NCBI RefSeq assembly: GCF_038595055.1
Contig: NZ_CP152002.1
Coordinates: 576,501-640,500 of the forward strand
DNA from: Paenibacillus sp. FSL R7-0345
Lineage (GTDB): Bacteria > Bacillota > Bacilli > Paenibacillales > Paenibacillaceae
Direction of reading: 5' to 3'
DNA: 64,000 nucleotides
Below are positions 1-8,024 of the stretch, in pieces (position 1 is the stretch's first letter; each line of letters opens with the position of its first letter). Made by a program: the position numbers and the translations under genes. The notes beneath the pieces are model-generated. The model did not search any database. It was not told the origin of the DNA and saw only the letters and a program-made list of their open reading frames with translations.

Positions 1-1
1 G

Positions 2-358
2 CAGCGTAATCAGGAGCTTGGTGTGATGCTGGGCGGACATTTTACCCATCACCCTGACTATACGGCGCTTGGAATCAATATTCCGGCGGCGGTCCGGGAG
101 CATCCGATTGTCCAGGGGATTGAGGATTTTGTAATCGAGGACGAGCCGTACTACTTTGATATGCAGCCGTATTTTGAGACAACGGTGCTGGCGGAATATC
201 TGCACGGGGGAGCGATGCGGCAGGCTGCCTGGTGCCACGAATTCGGGCTTGGACGGGTCGCCTACCTGATGCCGGGGCATCATCTGCCCTCTTTCTCAAG
301 TGAACCGTTCCGCAAACTGATCAACAGAGGTGCCTTGTGGGCGGCCGGACAGTTGTAA
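2..358 (+). CDS. ThuA-like domain protein, C-terminal part
   Basis: The reading frame is already open at the first bases of the window, so this is the last 118 residues of a longer protein whose start lies outside. The segment GGHFTHHPDY near its beginning, followed by HPIVQGIEDF and a DEPYYF stretch, and the late G-G-HH pattern (MPGHHLPSF), fit the ThuA-like fold (class I glutamine amidotransferase-like, named from trehalose utilisation). These proteins are often linked to sugar metabolism, but the reaction is not established. The GTG at 23 is in frame but internal to the domain, so it is unlikely to be the true start. The gene ends about 40 bp before a bidirectional terminator shared with the facing CHAD gene. 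Confidence 0.7.
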   Translation, partial: QRNQELGVMLGGHFTHHPDYTALGINIPAAVREHPIVQGIEDFVIEDEPYYFDMQPYFETTVLAEYLHGGAMRQAAWCHEFGLGRVAYLMPGHHLPSFSSEPFRKLINRGALWAAGQL

Positions 359-400
359 TCCTACAGAGGTGACTTAAGCAGCAGAACTTAAAGCAAGGCA

Positions 401-446
401 AAAAAAGCGGGAAACGCCATGTGGATCATGCGCTTCCCGCTTTTTT
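401..446. terminator. Bidirectional intrinsic terminator
   Basis: An A-run plus GCGGGAA arm pairs with TTCCCGC followed by six T. The A-run and T-run on opposite sides let it work for both the ThuA-like gene (+) and the CHAD gene (-). Confidence 0.8.
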
Positions 447-463
447 GTGCAGATGAAGAAATA

Positions 464-1375
464 TTAAGCGTCGCTTGAAGCTGCACGGGGCTTCTCGGCA
501 ACCGGTACAACCTCGTTATGATATAGCGCTTCCAGTACTTCGTTCTTCAGGCTGTCTGTGAACGCGCTCCAGGTTTTTTTGCCTACACCCAGCTCGTCTC
601 GTCCGATGGACTGGAGGGTATCCAGCCAGACCCGTTTATCGTTGATAATCCCAAGCTGCTCCTGAATGTTCTTATAGTATTCTTCATGAGTATGAAATTT
701 CTGATTAAGTGCAAAAGAGGCAGCATTCGCCGTATAGCGCAGCTCCTTGGCGGCAATTCTCAGGTCATGCAGCGCTTCAAAGGCTTCGGGGGATGTAGCG
801 TCCGGCCCCTTGAACAGTGCCTTGCAGGTTTTTTTCTTCTGGTCGAAGGCTACCTCAAGCTCACGCATAACAACGTTGGCATCCTTTTTCAAGGTCAGAG
901 ATTCCAGCGGCCCGGTGAGAAAATCGTTCCACAAGCCATCCAGCTCCTTCCCGGCCAGCTGCGGAAGCTCGGCTTCCAGCTTTTTGCGGTATTTTTTGCG
1001 CTGGTCCTTCTGGTGCTTGATAACAGCCTTCAGCAGTCCGGCCGTCTTGTCATCACCGTCTTTTTTGGCTACCTTGCGCCGTTCCTTGAACGATTCAATC
1101 AGCACGTCAGCATCCCGGACTTTACCGAGCCGCTTCTGGGCTTTTTTGAAATGGGAGTATAGCTCTCCGGCGCCAGAATGGTCAGGGTCAAGGATCGACA
1201 GCAGAGTCAGCAGCTTGCGGCTGTTCACTCTGGCCTGGTGGATATCCTCTTCCCCGAAGCCCTTCAGCACATCCTTGCTGTAATCACGGAAGTTGACATA
1301 GAGCTTGATCATCGCCTGCTCCCACTGCCGGGTTTTGTTCGTCTGCTTGTCGTTGGTCAGCTGGTCTACGGTCAT
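464..1375 (-). CDS. CHAD domain protein
   Basis: A 303-residue, lysine- and arginine-rich, all-helical protein with the conserved HxxR patterns of CHAD domains: H46-Q-A-R49 with R53 near the N-terminus, and LHDLRIAAKELRY around residue 205. CHAD domains bind polyphosphate through these basic helices, and the proteins often associate with polyphosphate granules. No signal peptide or membrane segment is seen, so it is probably cytoplasmic. AGGAG lies about 9 nt upstream of the ATG. No CYTH/triphosphatase domain is fused to it, so it is a stand-alone CHAD protein. It is transcribed convergently with the ThuA-like gene and divergently from lipL. Confidence 0.8.
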   Translation of the reverse strand: MTVDQLTNDKQTNKTRQWEQAMIKLYVNFRDYSKDVLKGFGEEDIHQARVNSRKLLTLLSILDPDHSGAGELYSHFKKAQKRLGKVRDADVLIESFKERRKVAKKDGDDKTAGLLKAVIKHQKDQRKKYRKKLEAELPQLAGKELDGLWNDFLTGPLESLTLKKDANVVMRELEVAFDQKKKTCKALFKGPDATSPEAFEALHDLRIAAKELRYTANAASFALNQKFHTHEEYYKNIQEQLGIINDKRVWLDTLQSIGRDELGVGKKTWSAFTDSLKNEVLEALYHNEVVPVAEKPRAASSDA

Positions 1376-1631
1376 GCGGCATCACTCCTATATGTGGTGT
1401 ATTGCTATTGCATGAGTTTCGGCACATCCTTCGTTCAATACTGGGACGATCTTCCTTGCTATAAGGATAACGGTTGCCGGGGCTGATTTCAAATGACTTT
1501 GCCGCTCTTTTATGCATACGGTCAGGGGATGGGTTACAATGGAGCAAACTCCGGTTTCCCGGAAGCAAGACTCAGGGACTGACGGACTTGCGGCGTGTTA
1601 ACTAATTATCAACGGAAGAGGGGAAACATCA

Positions 1632-2549
1632 GTGGTTTCATATGAAAATGGGGGTTTGCTGGACAAGCTTTTTGAAGGGCAGGAACGCAGAACAGCGAGT
1701 ACACTTCCGGCAAAAATGGTGCTGTTCGAGCATCCGGCCGAAGAGCTGACCGCTGCAGAAGCGGAGGATATGCTCATCCCGTTCGCGTTCGAGGAGGCGC
1801 TGTGCCGGGATATCGGAGCCGGGCTGGTTCCGCCGTGCCTCCATATCTGGAGCCATCCCGGCGGGGTGGCGCTCGGGCTGCGGGACAGCAGGCTGCCTCA
1901 TGCGGCGGCAGCGATGGCCGGGCTGGAGCAGGCCGGCTACGCCGCGGCCGTCCGCCATTCCGGCGGGGCGGCCGTGCCGCTCGACACAGGCATTGTGAAT
2001 GTGTCGCTAATTCTGCCGAAAGCTCCGGGCAAGCTGGACTTTCACGATGATTTCCGGCTGCTGGCTTCGCTCATTGCCGAAGCCGCAGCTGCCAGCCATC
2101 CGCAGGCGGCTGCACAGATCAGGGCAGGCGAAATCGCCGGCTCGTACTGCCCCGGCGATTTCGATATGGCGATCGGCGGCCGCAAGTTCTGCGGCATCGC
2201 CCAGCGCAGGCAGAGCGGCGCGTACTTCGTGCACGCGTTCGTGGTGGTCTCCGGCTCCGGGCGGGAGCGCGGAGAGCTGATCCGCGGATTCTATCAGACT
2301 GCGTCCGGAGGGGACGCGTCGCTGGACTATCCGCGGGTCCGCCCGGAGACGATCGCCGCGCTCGGCGAGCTGGGCGGCCCGGATGCGGCGGCGGTGTACG
2401 CCGCGGGCATCCGGCAGGCTGCGGAGCGCCGGGGCGTGCAGCTGACTCCTGCCGCCAGCCTGCGGCAGGAGACCGGCTATGATCTCCAGTACAGCGATCC
2501 GCGTGTACTGGAGACCGCGGCGATGCTGCGGCAGCGCTATGCCCGCTGA
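1632..2549 (+). CDS. lipL: Octanoyl-[GcvH]:protein N-octanoyltransferase LipL
   Basis: A 305-residue member of the lipoate-protein ligase A/LipB superfamily. The segment around residues 109-125 (RHSGGAAVPLDTGIVNVS) corresponds to the family's RxGG signature. The stretch at 170-193 holds Cys173 in SYCPGDFD and Lys185 in GGRKFCGIAQRR, which matches the catalytic Cys and conserved Lys of B. subtilis LipL, an enzyme that moves octanoyl groups from GcvH to the E2 subunits of 2-oxoacid dehydrogenases. A Cys nucleophile favours LipL over a true lipoate ligase. The start is GTG with AGAGGGG upstream. The gene is GC-rich in its second half. An LplA-type ligase remains a less likely alternative. Confidence 0.85.
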   Translation: MVSYENGGLLDKLFEGQERRTASTLPAKMVLFEHPAEELTAAEAEDMLIPFAFEEALCRDIGAGLVPPCLHIWSHPGGVALGLRDSRLPHAAAAMAGLEQAGYAAAVRHSGGAAVPLDTGIVNVSLILPKAPGKLDFHDDFRLLASLIAEAAAASHPQAAAQIRAGEIAGSYCPGDFDMAIGGRKFCGIAQRRQSGAYFVHAFVVVSGSGRERGELIRGFYQTASGGDASLDYPRVRPETIAALGELGGPDAAAVYAAGIRQAAERRGVQLTPAASLRQETGYDLQYSDPRVLETAAMLRQRYAR

Positions 2550-2552
2550 GGA

Positions 2553-2645
2553 GGCATGCTGCCGCGTTGCACCGGCAGAGGGGGCGGGCATGCGGCTGCG
2601 TTGCGCCGGCTGATGGGCAGGCATGCAGCAGCTTACTTGCCGTCT
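2553..2645. repeat. Degenerate ~33-bp tandem repeat after lipL
   Basis: Three imperfect copies begin with GGCATGC (at 2553, 2587 and 2620) and share a GCTGCGTTGC-CCGGC core. No coding role is apparent. Confidence 0.5.
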
Positions 2646-2692
2646 GCCGGCAGCACTCCTGAGGGAGCCTCGCATTCGTCATTTTGGACATG

Positions 2693-2736
2693 CTTCCTAG
2701 GGAGGTATGCACATTCTGCATAACTCCCTTAAGGAA
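2693..2736. other. Long imperfect inverted repeat downstream of lipL
   Basis: The core arms AGGGAGGTATGCA and TGCATAACTCCCT pair over 13 positions with one mismatch around a 5-nt loop. CTTCC and GGAAG extend the stem. No T-run follows, so it is not a classical intrinsic terminator. It may still serve as a 3' end or an RNA-protecting structure. Confidence 0.5.
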
Positions 2737-2764
2737 GTCTTCCTGCGGTTGAGGGACCGTCAGG

Positions 2765-3006
2765 TAAGCTAGGTGGAAATAGCCAACTTATTTACTTAGG
2801 AACCTTGCTACTGTGTAACTAAGTGGAAAAACGTCACCTAATTTGCCGAGGAGCCCCGCTTCCGGGAAACTAAGTGGAAAAACGCTACTTAATTTCAGCT
2901 AAATGGCCTACAAAGAGATAATTGGCCCGAAATAAGTGACGTTTTTCCACCTAGTAGCCGTAAATGACGAGAAATAGTGAAACTAAGTGACGAAAATCCA
3001 ACTAAG
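2765..3006. repeat. Dispersed repeat family A (cluster of 4-5 copies)
   Basis: Copies of an approximately 27-bp element of the form AACTAAGTGGAAAAACGYCAC-TAATT occur at 2817-2843 and 2868-2894. An inverted copy is at 2930-2955, and diverged copies are at 2765-2793 and 2981-3006. Related clusters occur at 33814-33892 and 45013-45205. All are in intergenic DNA and show no protein-coding structure. Confidence 0.7.
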
Positions 3007-3028
3007 CTTATAGCCACGATAAACTGCC

Positions 3029-3330
3029 TCATTAGCCACGCTTGCTGCATCAGCCACACCTATCACACACCAGTGACACCAGCCGCACCAGCCATTACCA
3101 GTCACACCAGCCACACCTATCACACACCAGTGACACCAGCCGCACCAGCCATTACCAATCACACCAGTCGCACCAGTCACACCAGCCACATCTGCCATAC
3201 CTGTCACACCCGCCACATCCGCCGCACATGCAGAGTCGCACACGTCCGCCAAATTCTCCAAGCCTACCAATTCCCGTCACAATGCAATTACCGCTGCAGT
3301 TACTCCTACAGTTGTCCTAAAATTACTCCT
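3029..3330. repeat. Degenerate ACCAGCCAC-type tandem repeat with a 57-bp duplication
   Basis: The tract consists of short units built on CACACCAGC. A 57-bp block at 3051-3107 recurs almost exactly at 3108-3164. Open frames through it, on both strands, encode only His/Ser/Thr- or Gly/Val/Cys-rich low-complexity peptides, which follow from the repeat. I treat it as non-coding. It abuts the 3' end of the nitrilase-family gene. Confidence 0.7.
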
Positions 3331-3352
3331 ACGTTTACTCCAAACTTAAATA

Positions 3353-4132
3353 CTACAAATACAGCTCCGGCCGGCGGTCGGCGAAGATGGGAATCTGCTG
3401 GCGCACTTCACGCACCTTTTGCAAATCAATTTCACCCGTTAAAATCTCTTCTCCCTCTCCGGCTTCACTTATAATATCGCCCCAGGGATCAATAATTATG
3501 GAATGTCCGGCAAACACATTGGCCGGATCGGCGCCGGCCCGGTTGCAGGCGATGACATAGCACTGGTTCTCGATAGCCCGGCTGATCAGCAGGGCGCGCC
3601 AGTGGGCAAGCCGCGGCTTAGGCCATTCAGCGCTGACGAACAGGATCTCCGCCCCTTGGGCGGTATGGGCACGGACCCACTCGGGAAAACGGATATCGTA
3701 GCAGATCAGCCCGGCACATAAAGCATGGTCCAGCGTGAACAGCCCTTTAGCCTCCCCGGGCTGCAGATACAGATGCTCATCCATCAGCTTGAACAGATGC
3801 AGCTTGCTGTACTCTCCGGCCAGCTCACCGCTGCGGTCAAAGACATACATGCTGTTGGTAATTCCGGCAGGCTGCCTGCTGGCTACCGAACCGGCGACAA
3901 TATGAACGCCGAGCTCTTTCGCCAAGCCTGACATTAAGGCCTTCGTTGCCTGGCCGTCAGGATCGGCGATGCCGTCCAGCCGGGTCAGATCATAGCCGGT
4001 GGTCCAGAGCTCCGGCAGGATCAGGCAATCCGGCCCGGCAGCGGCGGCTTCGCGAATGCTTCGCTCGGCAGCCGCATAATTTGCAGCGGGATTGCCAAAT
4101 GCTATATCAAGCTGAATCAGGGATATTTTCAT
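3353..4132 (-). CDS. Carbon-nitrogen (nitrilase-family) hydrolase, MtnU-like
   Basis: A 259-residue cytoplasmic amidase of the nitrilase superfamily. The Glu-Lys-Cys triad is visible as E41 (LILPELWTTGYDL), K110 (GEYSKLHLF) and C144 (GLICYDIRFPE). It is closest to the omega-amidase/YafV/MtnU group, which hydrolyses alpha-ketoglutaramate or alpha-keto acid amides made by glutamine-dependent aminotransferases such as MtnE, whose likely homologue lies 2 kb away. The ATG at 4132 is chosen because AAGGAGG lies 7 nt upstream and the protein starts directly with the first beta strand (MKISLIQLD). A longer in-frame extension to 4237 lacks a binding site. It is divergent from the MarR gene. Confidence 0.82.
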   Translation of the reverse strand: MKISLIQLDIAFGNPAANYAAAERSIREAAAAGPDCLILPELWTTGYDLTRLDGIADPDGQATKALMSGLAKELGVHIVAGSVASRQPAGITNSMYVFDRSGELAGEYSKLHLFKLMDEHLYLQPGEAKGLFTLDHALCAGLICYDIRFPEWVRAHTAQGAEILFVSAEWPKPRLAHWRALLISRAIENQCYVIACNRAGADPANVFAGHSIIIDPWGDIISEAGEGEEILTGEIDLQKVREVRQQIPIFADRRPELYL

Positions 4133-4313
4133 CGTCAGCCTCCTTTTATAAATCATGAATGTATAGTTCGAAATTATAGTTGGATTTGCTGATAAAGCAA
4201 CCTGCAGTTTGGAGGACCAAGGAAAAAAGGGGAACATAGTTGACGGGTCAATTAAATAGGTGTAAACTAATTTTCATCAAGAATATTTTGCGCAACTTAA
4301 TATTTGGAGGAGG

Positions 4314-4748
4314 ATGCGATTGACGGGATATCAGTTTGGGGAAGATCAGATTCTTGAGCTGCTGCAGGCACTGAACCAGGGCGTCAGCCCGAAGTTTGAA
4401 CGGTGCGCAGGCATCAGTCCCACGCGGCTCCGCCTGCTTCATGAGCTGTATCAGGCTGAAGAGATCAGCCAGATTTCACTGCAGCGGGAAATTGATATTG
4501 ACCCTGCCGCTATCACCAGGCACCTGAAGGGGCTAGAGGAGAGCGGAATGATCAGCCGCCGCAACAATCCTGCCGACAATAGGGTTACCCTGGTTTCGCT
4601 GACCCCGCAGGGGCGCGAGCGGATACACTGCTACAAGGAAGAGAAAAACCGGTTTATCAGCAGTCTGCTGGCCGGCTTTGATAAAGCCGAGCGGGAGATG
4701 CTGGCGGACATGCTTATCCGGCTGCAGCATAACATCAATGCTATGTAG
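4314..4748 (+). CDS. MarR-family transcriptional regulator
   Basis: A 144-residue winged-helix protein. The recognition region (QREIDIDPAAITRHLKGLEESGMI, about residues 62-85) and the wing (NPADNRVTLVSLTPQG) are typical of MarR. It probably represses the nitroreductase and monooxygenase genes that follow, in response to small aromatic or electrophilic compounds. This is inferred from position. GGAGGAGG abuts the ATG at 4314, so translation may instead start at the in-frame TTG at 4320, which has better spacing (6 nt). The divergent nitrilase-family gene shares the 180-bp upstream region, which contains TATAGTT-N6-TATAGTT direct repeats around 4162-4181. Confidence 0.85.
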   Translation: MRLTGYQFGEDQILELLQALNQGVSPKFERCAGISPTRLRLLHELYQAEEISQISLQREIDIDPAAITRHLKGLEESGMISRRNNPADNRVTLVSLTPQGRERIHCYKEEKNRFISSLLAGFDKAEREMLADMLIRLQHNINAM

Positions 4749-4789
4749 CCTTAAATTATACACAAACCATTAAAGGAGCTTATTGTACA

Positions 4790-5425
4790 ATGAATTCTGT
4801 AAAAACTAACGATTTCAACTCCATCATTACCGGCCGCCGCTCGGTGCGCCAGTACGATGCCAGTGTCAAGATCAGCAAAGAGGAAATGACAGAGATTCTT
4901 AGCGAAGCTACGCTGGCCCCGTCTTCTGTTAACATGCAGCCTTGGCGCTTCCTGGTCATTGAAAGCCCTGAAGCTAAGTCCAAGCTGGCGACAATCGCCA
5001 AGTTTAACCAGGTGCAGGTGGAAACCTCTGCTGCTATGATCGCTGTATTCGGGGACTTAAACAACTTTGATTATGCTGAGGAAATCTACGGTACCGCTGT
5101 TGAGCGCGGACTTATGCCGCAGGAAGTCAAGGAAGGGCAGCTGTCCCGTCTGGCAGTACATTTTGCCAATCTCCCCGCTGATGTTAACCGGGAGACTGTA
5201 ATGATTGATGCCGGCCTTGTATCGATGCAGCTGATGCTGGCTGCCCGTGCCCACGGGTATGATACAAATGCCATCGGAGGTTTCGAAAAAGATCAAATCG
5301 CCGAATTGTTCGGTATGGATAAAGAGCGTTATATTCCGGTTATGCTGATTTCCATCGGTAAAGCTGCAGCTGAAGGCTACCAGTCCGTACGCCTGCCAGT
5401 CGACAAGATTGCCGAGTGGAAATAA
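4790..5425 (+). CDS. Nitroreductase-family FMN oxidoreductase
   Basis: A 211-residue protein with the N-terminal RRSVRQYD FMN-binding signature (about residues 17-24), LAPSSVNMQPWRF (about 42-54) and the C-terminal LISIGKAAAEGY element. These place it in the nitroreductase superfamily, near B. subtilis YdgI/YodC. Members use NAD(P)H to reduce nitroaromatics or quinones and act as cytoplasmic dimers. It starts at ATG with AAGGAG upstream and lies 41 bp after the MarR gene. The ABM-domain gene follows 22 bp downstream, so the three probably form a detoxification operon. The physiological substrate is unknown. Confidence 0.88.
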   Translation: MNSVKTNDFNSIITGRRSVRQYDASVKISKEEMTEILSEATLAPSSVNMQPWRFLVIESPEAKSKLATIAKFNQVQVETSAAMIAVFGDLNNFDYAEEIYGTAVERGLMPQEVKEGQLSRLAVHFANLPADVNRETVMIDAGLVSMQLMLAARAHGYDTNAIGGFEKDQIAELFGMDKERYIPVMLISIGKAAAEGYQSVRLPVDKIAEWK

Positions 5426-5447
5426 TTATATTATAGGAGGATACACC

Positions 5448-5744
5448 ATGATTATTATTCATGCTACACTTCAAGTAAATCCTGAGCGCGAGGCAGAGTT
5501 TCTGGCGGAAGCCGATGCATTGCTTGCAGCTACACACCAGGAGGAAGGCAATGTTTCGTACGAGCTGTACAGACATACTTCCCGCAGTAACGTTTTTATT
5601 ATGGTTGAAGAATGGCGTGATGCCGAGGCTGTAGCCGGCCATAATGCAAGCCCGCACTTTACCGGCTTTGCCGCCAAGGCAGCCGGATTCCTGACAGCGC
5701 CGCTTGAGGCGAAGGTTTATCAGGGCGAGCCGCTGGGCCAGTAA
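5448..5744 (+). CDS. Antibiotic biosynthesis monooxygenase (ABM) domain protein
   Basis: A 98-residue protein with one dimeric alpha/beta-barrel ABM domain (MIIIHATLQVNPEREAEF at the N-terminus, FIMVEEWRDAEAVAGHNASP in the middle). Such small proteins include quinol monooxygenases (YgiN type) and heme-handling relatives. Without more context the substrate cannot be assigned. The start is fixed by AGGAGG 7 nt before the ATG. An upstream in-frame start overlaps the nitroreductase end and lacks a binding site. A strong terminator follows. A second, unrelated-looking 98-residue ABM protein is encoded near 17 kb. Confidence 0.85.
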   Translation: MIIIHATLQVNPEREAEFLAEADALLAATHQEEGNVSYELYRHTSRSNVFIMVEEWRDAEAVAGHNASPHFTGFAAKAAGFLTAPLEAKVYQGEPLGQ

Positions 5745-5784
5745 CAGGGCCTGTATCATTTAAATAGCCTGAGAGTGAAAAGAG

Positions 5785-5815
5785 AAGGTCATCCTGCATG
5801 AGGGTGGCCTTTTTG
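5785..5815 (+). terminator. Intrinsic terminator of the MarR-nitroreductase-ABM operon
   Basis: A 10-bp stem (AAGGTCATCC with GGGTGGCCTT, two G-U pairs) and a 7-nt loop, followed by a T-run. Confidence 0.8.
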
Positions 5816-5835
5816 GTTTACCAGCCATAGAACAA

Positions 5836-6155
5836 AAATGCTCTTGATTCGGCCGAAAGTCGGCCGGATGCCGAAATGAAAGGCAAAAATGCCTTTGATT
5901 CGGCCGAAAGTCGGCCAAACGCCGAAATGAAGCGCAAAAATGCCTCTGATTCGGCCGAAAGTCGGCCAAACGCCGAAATGAAGCGCAAAAATGCCTCTGA
6001 TTCGGCCGAAAGTCGGCCGGATGCCGAAATGAAAGGCAAAAATGCCTCTGATTCGGCCGAAAGTCGGCCAAACGCCGGAATGAAAGGCAAAAATGCCTCT
6101 GATTCGGCCAAAAGTCGGCCCGAGGCCGGAATGAAAGGCAAAAATACCCTTATCC
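5836..6155. repeat. 51-bp tandem repeat (about six copies)
   Basis: The phrase GCCTCTGATTCGGCC recurs exactly every 51 bp (5891, 5942, 5993, 6044 and 6095), with partial copies at both ends. Each unit carries a hairpin, GGCCGA-AAG-TCGGCC. Some units also carry a second one, AGGCA-AAAA-TGCCT. Because 51 is divisible by three, both strands stay open and would encode 17-residue repeats, but no ribosome binding site precedes these frames. It is more likely structural or regulatory DNA than a gene. Confidence 0.85.
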
Positions 6156-6300
6156 CCCCAGTCGGCCTAGCGTAGCAGATGTGGTGTATCTCCAGCTCCC
6201 TTATTTTTCGCTCCTTAAATATAGCAGTTGCCCGGCTATCGGCGAACAGCTAGAATAGATGCAATATATAACATACATGATAATAGGGTTTGCGGAGAGG

Positions 6301-7488
6301 ATGAGCCGGGCAGTGACTATCTTTGAACCGTCGCAATTATTGAATGCGTTGCCTAAGCAGTTTTTTGCTGCACTGGTTGCCAGGGCTGCACAGGCGGCAG
6401 CACAAGGGCATGATGTGATTAATCTGGGACAGGGTAATCCGGATATGCCGACACCTGCGCATATTGTGGAAGCATTGCAGGGGGCGGTGCTCAATCCGCT
6501 CAACCATAAATATCCGCCATTCCGCGGGCATGATTATCTTAAGGAAGCAGCAGCAGCTTTTTACGCAAAAGAATACGGGGTGGAGCTGGACCCGCAGCGC
6601 GAAATCGCCATACTGCCCGGGGGCAAAACCGGATTGGTTGAAGTAGTGCAATGCCTGCTGAACCCTGGCGACACGGCACTTGTGCCGGACCCGGGATATC
6701 CGGACTACTGGTCGGGGATTGAACTGGCCCGCGCGGTCATGGCGCTGATGCCGCTCACGGAAGCACGCGGTTTCCTGCCGGACTATAGCGCTATAAGCAC
6801 GGAAACTGCGGCTAAGGCGAAGCTGATGTTCCTCAATTATCCGAACAATCCTACCGGAGCGGTGGCTAATGAAGCGTTCTTCGCGGAGACTGTCAGCTTT
6901 GCAGCGGCGAATAATATTTGTGTGGTTCATGATTTTGCCTATGCCGCAATTGGCTACGAGGGGCTACGGCCGGCCAGCTATCTGCAGACACCGGGAGCAA
7001 AGGACACCGGAATCGAAATTTACACGCTGTCGAAGACCTTTAATATGGCCGGCTGGCGCGTGGCGTTTGCCGCCGGTAATGCCAGCGTCATCGAGAGCCT
7101 GAACCTGCTGCAGGACCATATGTATGTCAGCCTGTTCGGAGCTGTGCAGGAAGCGGCTGCGGCAGCCCTGCTCGGTCCGCAGGATTGTGTGCGGGAGAAT
7201 GTGGCGCGCTATGAAGCCCGGCGGGGCATCCTGATCGGCGGACTCCGGGAAGCCGGCTGGCAGGTGGAGGCGCCGCGCGGGTCCTTTTTTGCCTGGCTGC
7301 CTGTACCCCCGGGGTATACCTCGCAGAGCTTCGCTGATCTGCTGCTGGACAAGGCGCATGTGGTGGTGGCACCGGGAATCGGCTTTGGCGCTTGCGGAGA
7401 AGGATATGTACGCATCGGCCTTGTCAGCGATGAGGCCCGGCTGGCGGAGGCTGTACGGCGGATTGCGGAGCTGAAGCTTTTTATATAA
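6301..7488 (+). CDS. mtnE: MtnE-like pyridoxal-phosphate aminotransferase
   Basis: A 395-residue class I/II aminotransferase. The visible motifs are INLGQGNPDMPTP near the N-terminus, the FLNYPNNPTGA loop, and the PLP lysine in YTLSKTFNMAGWRV (about residue 240). The sequence resembles B. subtilis MtnE, which converts 2-keto-4-methylthiobutyrate to methionine with glutamine as amino donor, the last step of methionine salvage. The nearby nitrilase-family hydrolase would remove the resulting ketoglutaramate. I chose the ATG at 6301 (GGAG upstream). In-frame ATGs at 6259 and 6277 would add up to 14 residues. Another aromatic or branched-chain aminotransferase role is possible. Confidence 0.82.
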   Translation: MSRAVTIFEPSQLLNALPKQFFAALVARAAQAAAQGHDVINLGQGNPDMPTPAHIVEALQGAVLNPLNHKYPPFRGHDYLKEAAAAFYAKEYGVELDPQREIAILPGGKTGLVEVVQCLLNPGDTALVPDPGYPDYWSGIELARAVMALMPLTEARGFLPDYSAISTETAAKAKLMFLNYPNNPTGAVANEAFFAETVSFAAANNICVVHDFAYAAIGYEGLRPASYLQTPGAKDTGIEIYTLSKTFNMAGWRVAFAAGNASVIESLNLLQDHMYVSLFGAVQEAAAAALLGPQDCVRENVARYEARRGILIGGLREAGWQVEAPRGSFFAWLPVPPGYTSQSFADLLLDKAHVVVAPGIGFGACGEGYVRIGLVSDEARLAEAVRRIAELKLFI

Positions 7489-7522
7489 ATAGCTGAATTT
7501 AGAGAGATGGCGGGACATAGAG

Positions 7523-7903
7523 ATGAAGATAACAGTAACGGGACTTGGAATCCGGAAAAATGAAATCACCTTCGCCGCAGACTGCGGCGAGGGCAAGGGC
7601 ATCTGGTGCGGGAACGGACCTGTCCAGCCCGGAGAAATACATGAGGCGGAGTTTGAGCTACCGGCTTTGTTTATGCGCTGGGTGGATATTGTTCCGGCTG
7701 CCGCAGGCGGCAGCGGAATACGGCTGGCCGGGCAGCAGGTCATTTTAACGGGTATTCTGGAGAATATTGAGGAGGATGGAACAGGATATCTGCGGCTGGG
7801 GAACGATCTGATCATGTTTGAATGCCTCGGGGAGCCGATGGCGCTCGGCGGCTGTGTAGAGATCAGAGCCCGGGAGCTGATGATCTATCCGTTGAATCTG
7901 TAA
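7523..7903 (+). CDS. Hypothetical protein
   Basis: A 126-residue protein I do not recognise. It is predicted to be mostly beta strand, with three cysteines (two close together in ADCGEGKGIWCG, one in MFECLGEP), no signal peptide and no membrane segment. It starts 34 bp after the aminotransferase gene on the same strand and so may be co-transcribed. No function can be assigned. Confidence 0.6.
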   Translation: MKITVTGLGIRKNEITFAADCGEGKGIWCGNGPVQPGEIHEAEFELPALFMRWVDIVPAAAGGSGIRLAGQQVILTGILENIEEDGTGYLRLGNDLIMFECLGEPMALGGCVEIRARELMIYPLNL

Positions 7904-7976
7904 GCAGGGTGCGAGGCAGTACAGGCCACTAACCTGCAAATGCGCTGCCACCATAGCCACTCCCCGATAAATAATG

Positions 7977-7991
7977 CTAAGATAAGCTTAG
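7977..7991. promoter_or_regulatory. Imperfect inverted repeat upstream of the ArsR gene
   Basis: CTAAG-ATAAG-CTTAG sits about 35 bp before the ArsR-family start and is a candidate autoregulatory site. Confidence 0.3.
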
Positions 7992-8024
7992 ATATGAAGT
8001 ACAGCAATAAGGAGCAGAAGTCCA

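Noticed and set aside
2977..3474. His/Thr/Ser-rich open frame in the ACCAGCCAC tract
   Set aside because: The composition is dictated by the tandem repeat, no good start signal exists, and its end runs into the nitrilase-family gene on the other strand.
5836..6155. Possible CRISPR array
   Set aside because: The repeats are contiguous with no variable spacers, and no cas gene is nearby.
5818..6175. Repeat peptides encoded on both strands of the 51-bp array
   Set aside because: No ribosome binding site; openness on both strands follows from a unit divisible by three and free of stops. Kept as a repeat, not a gene.
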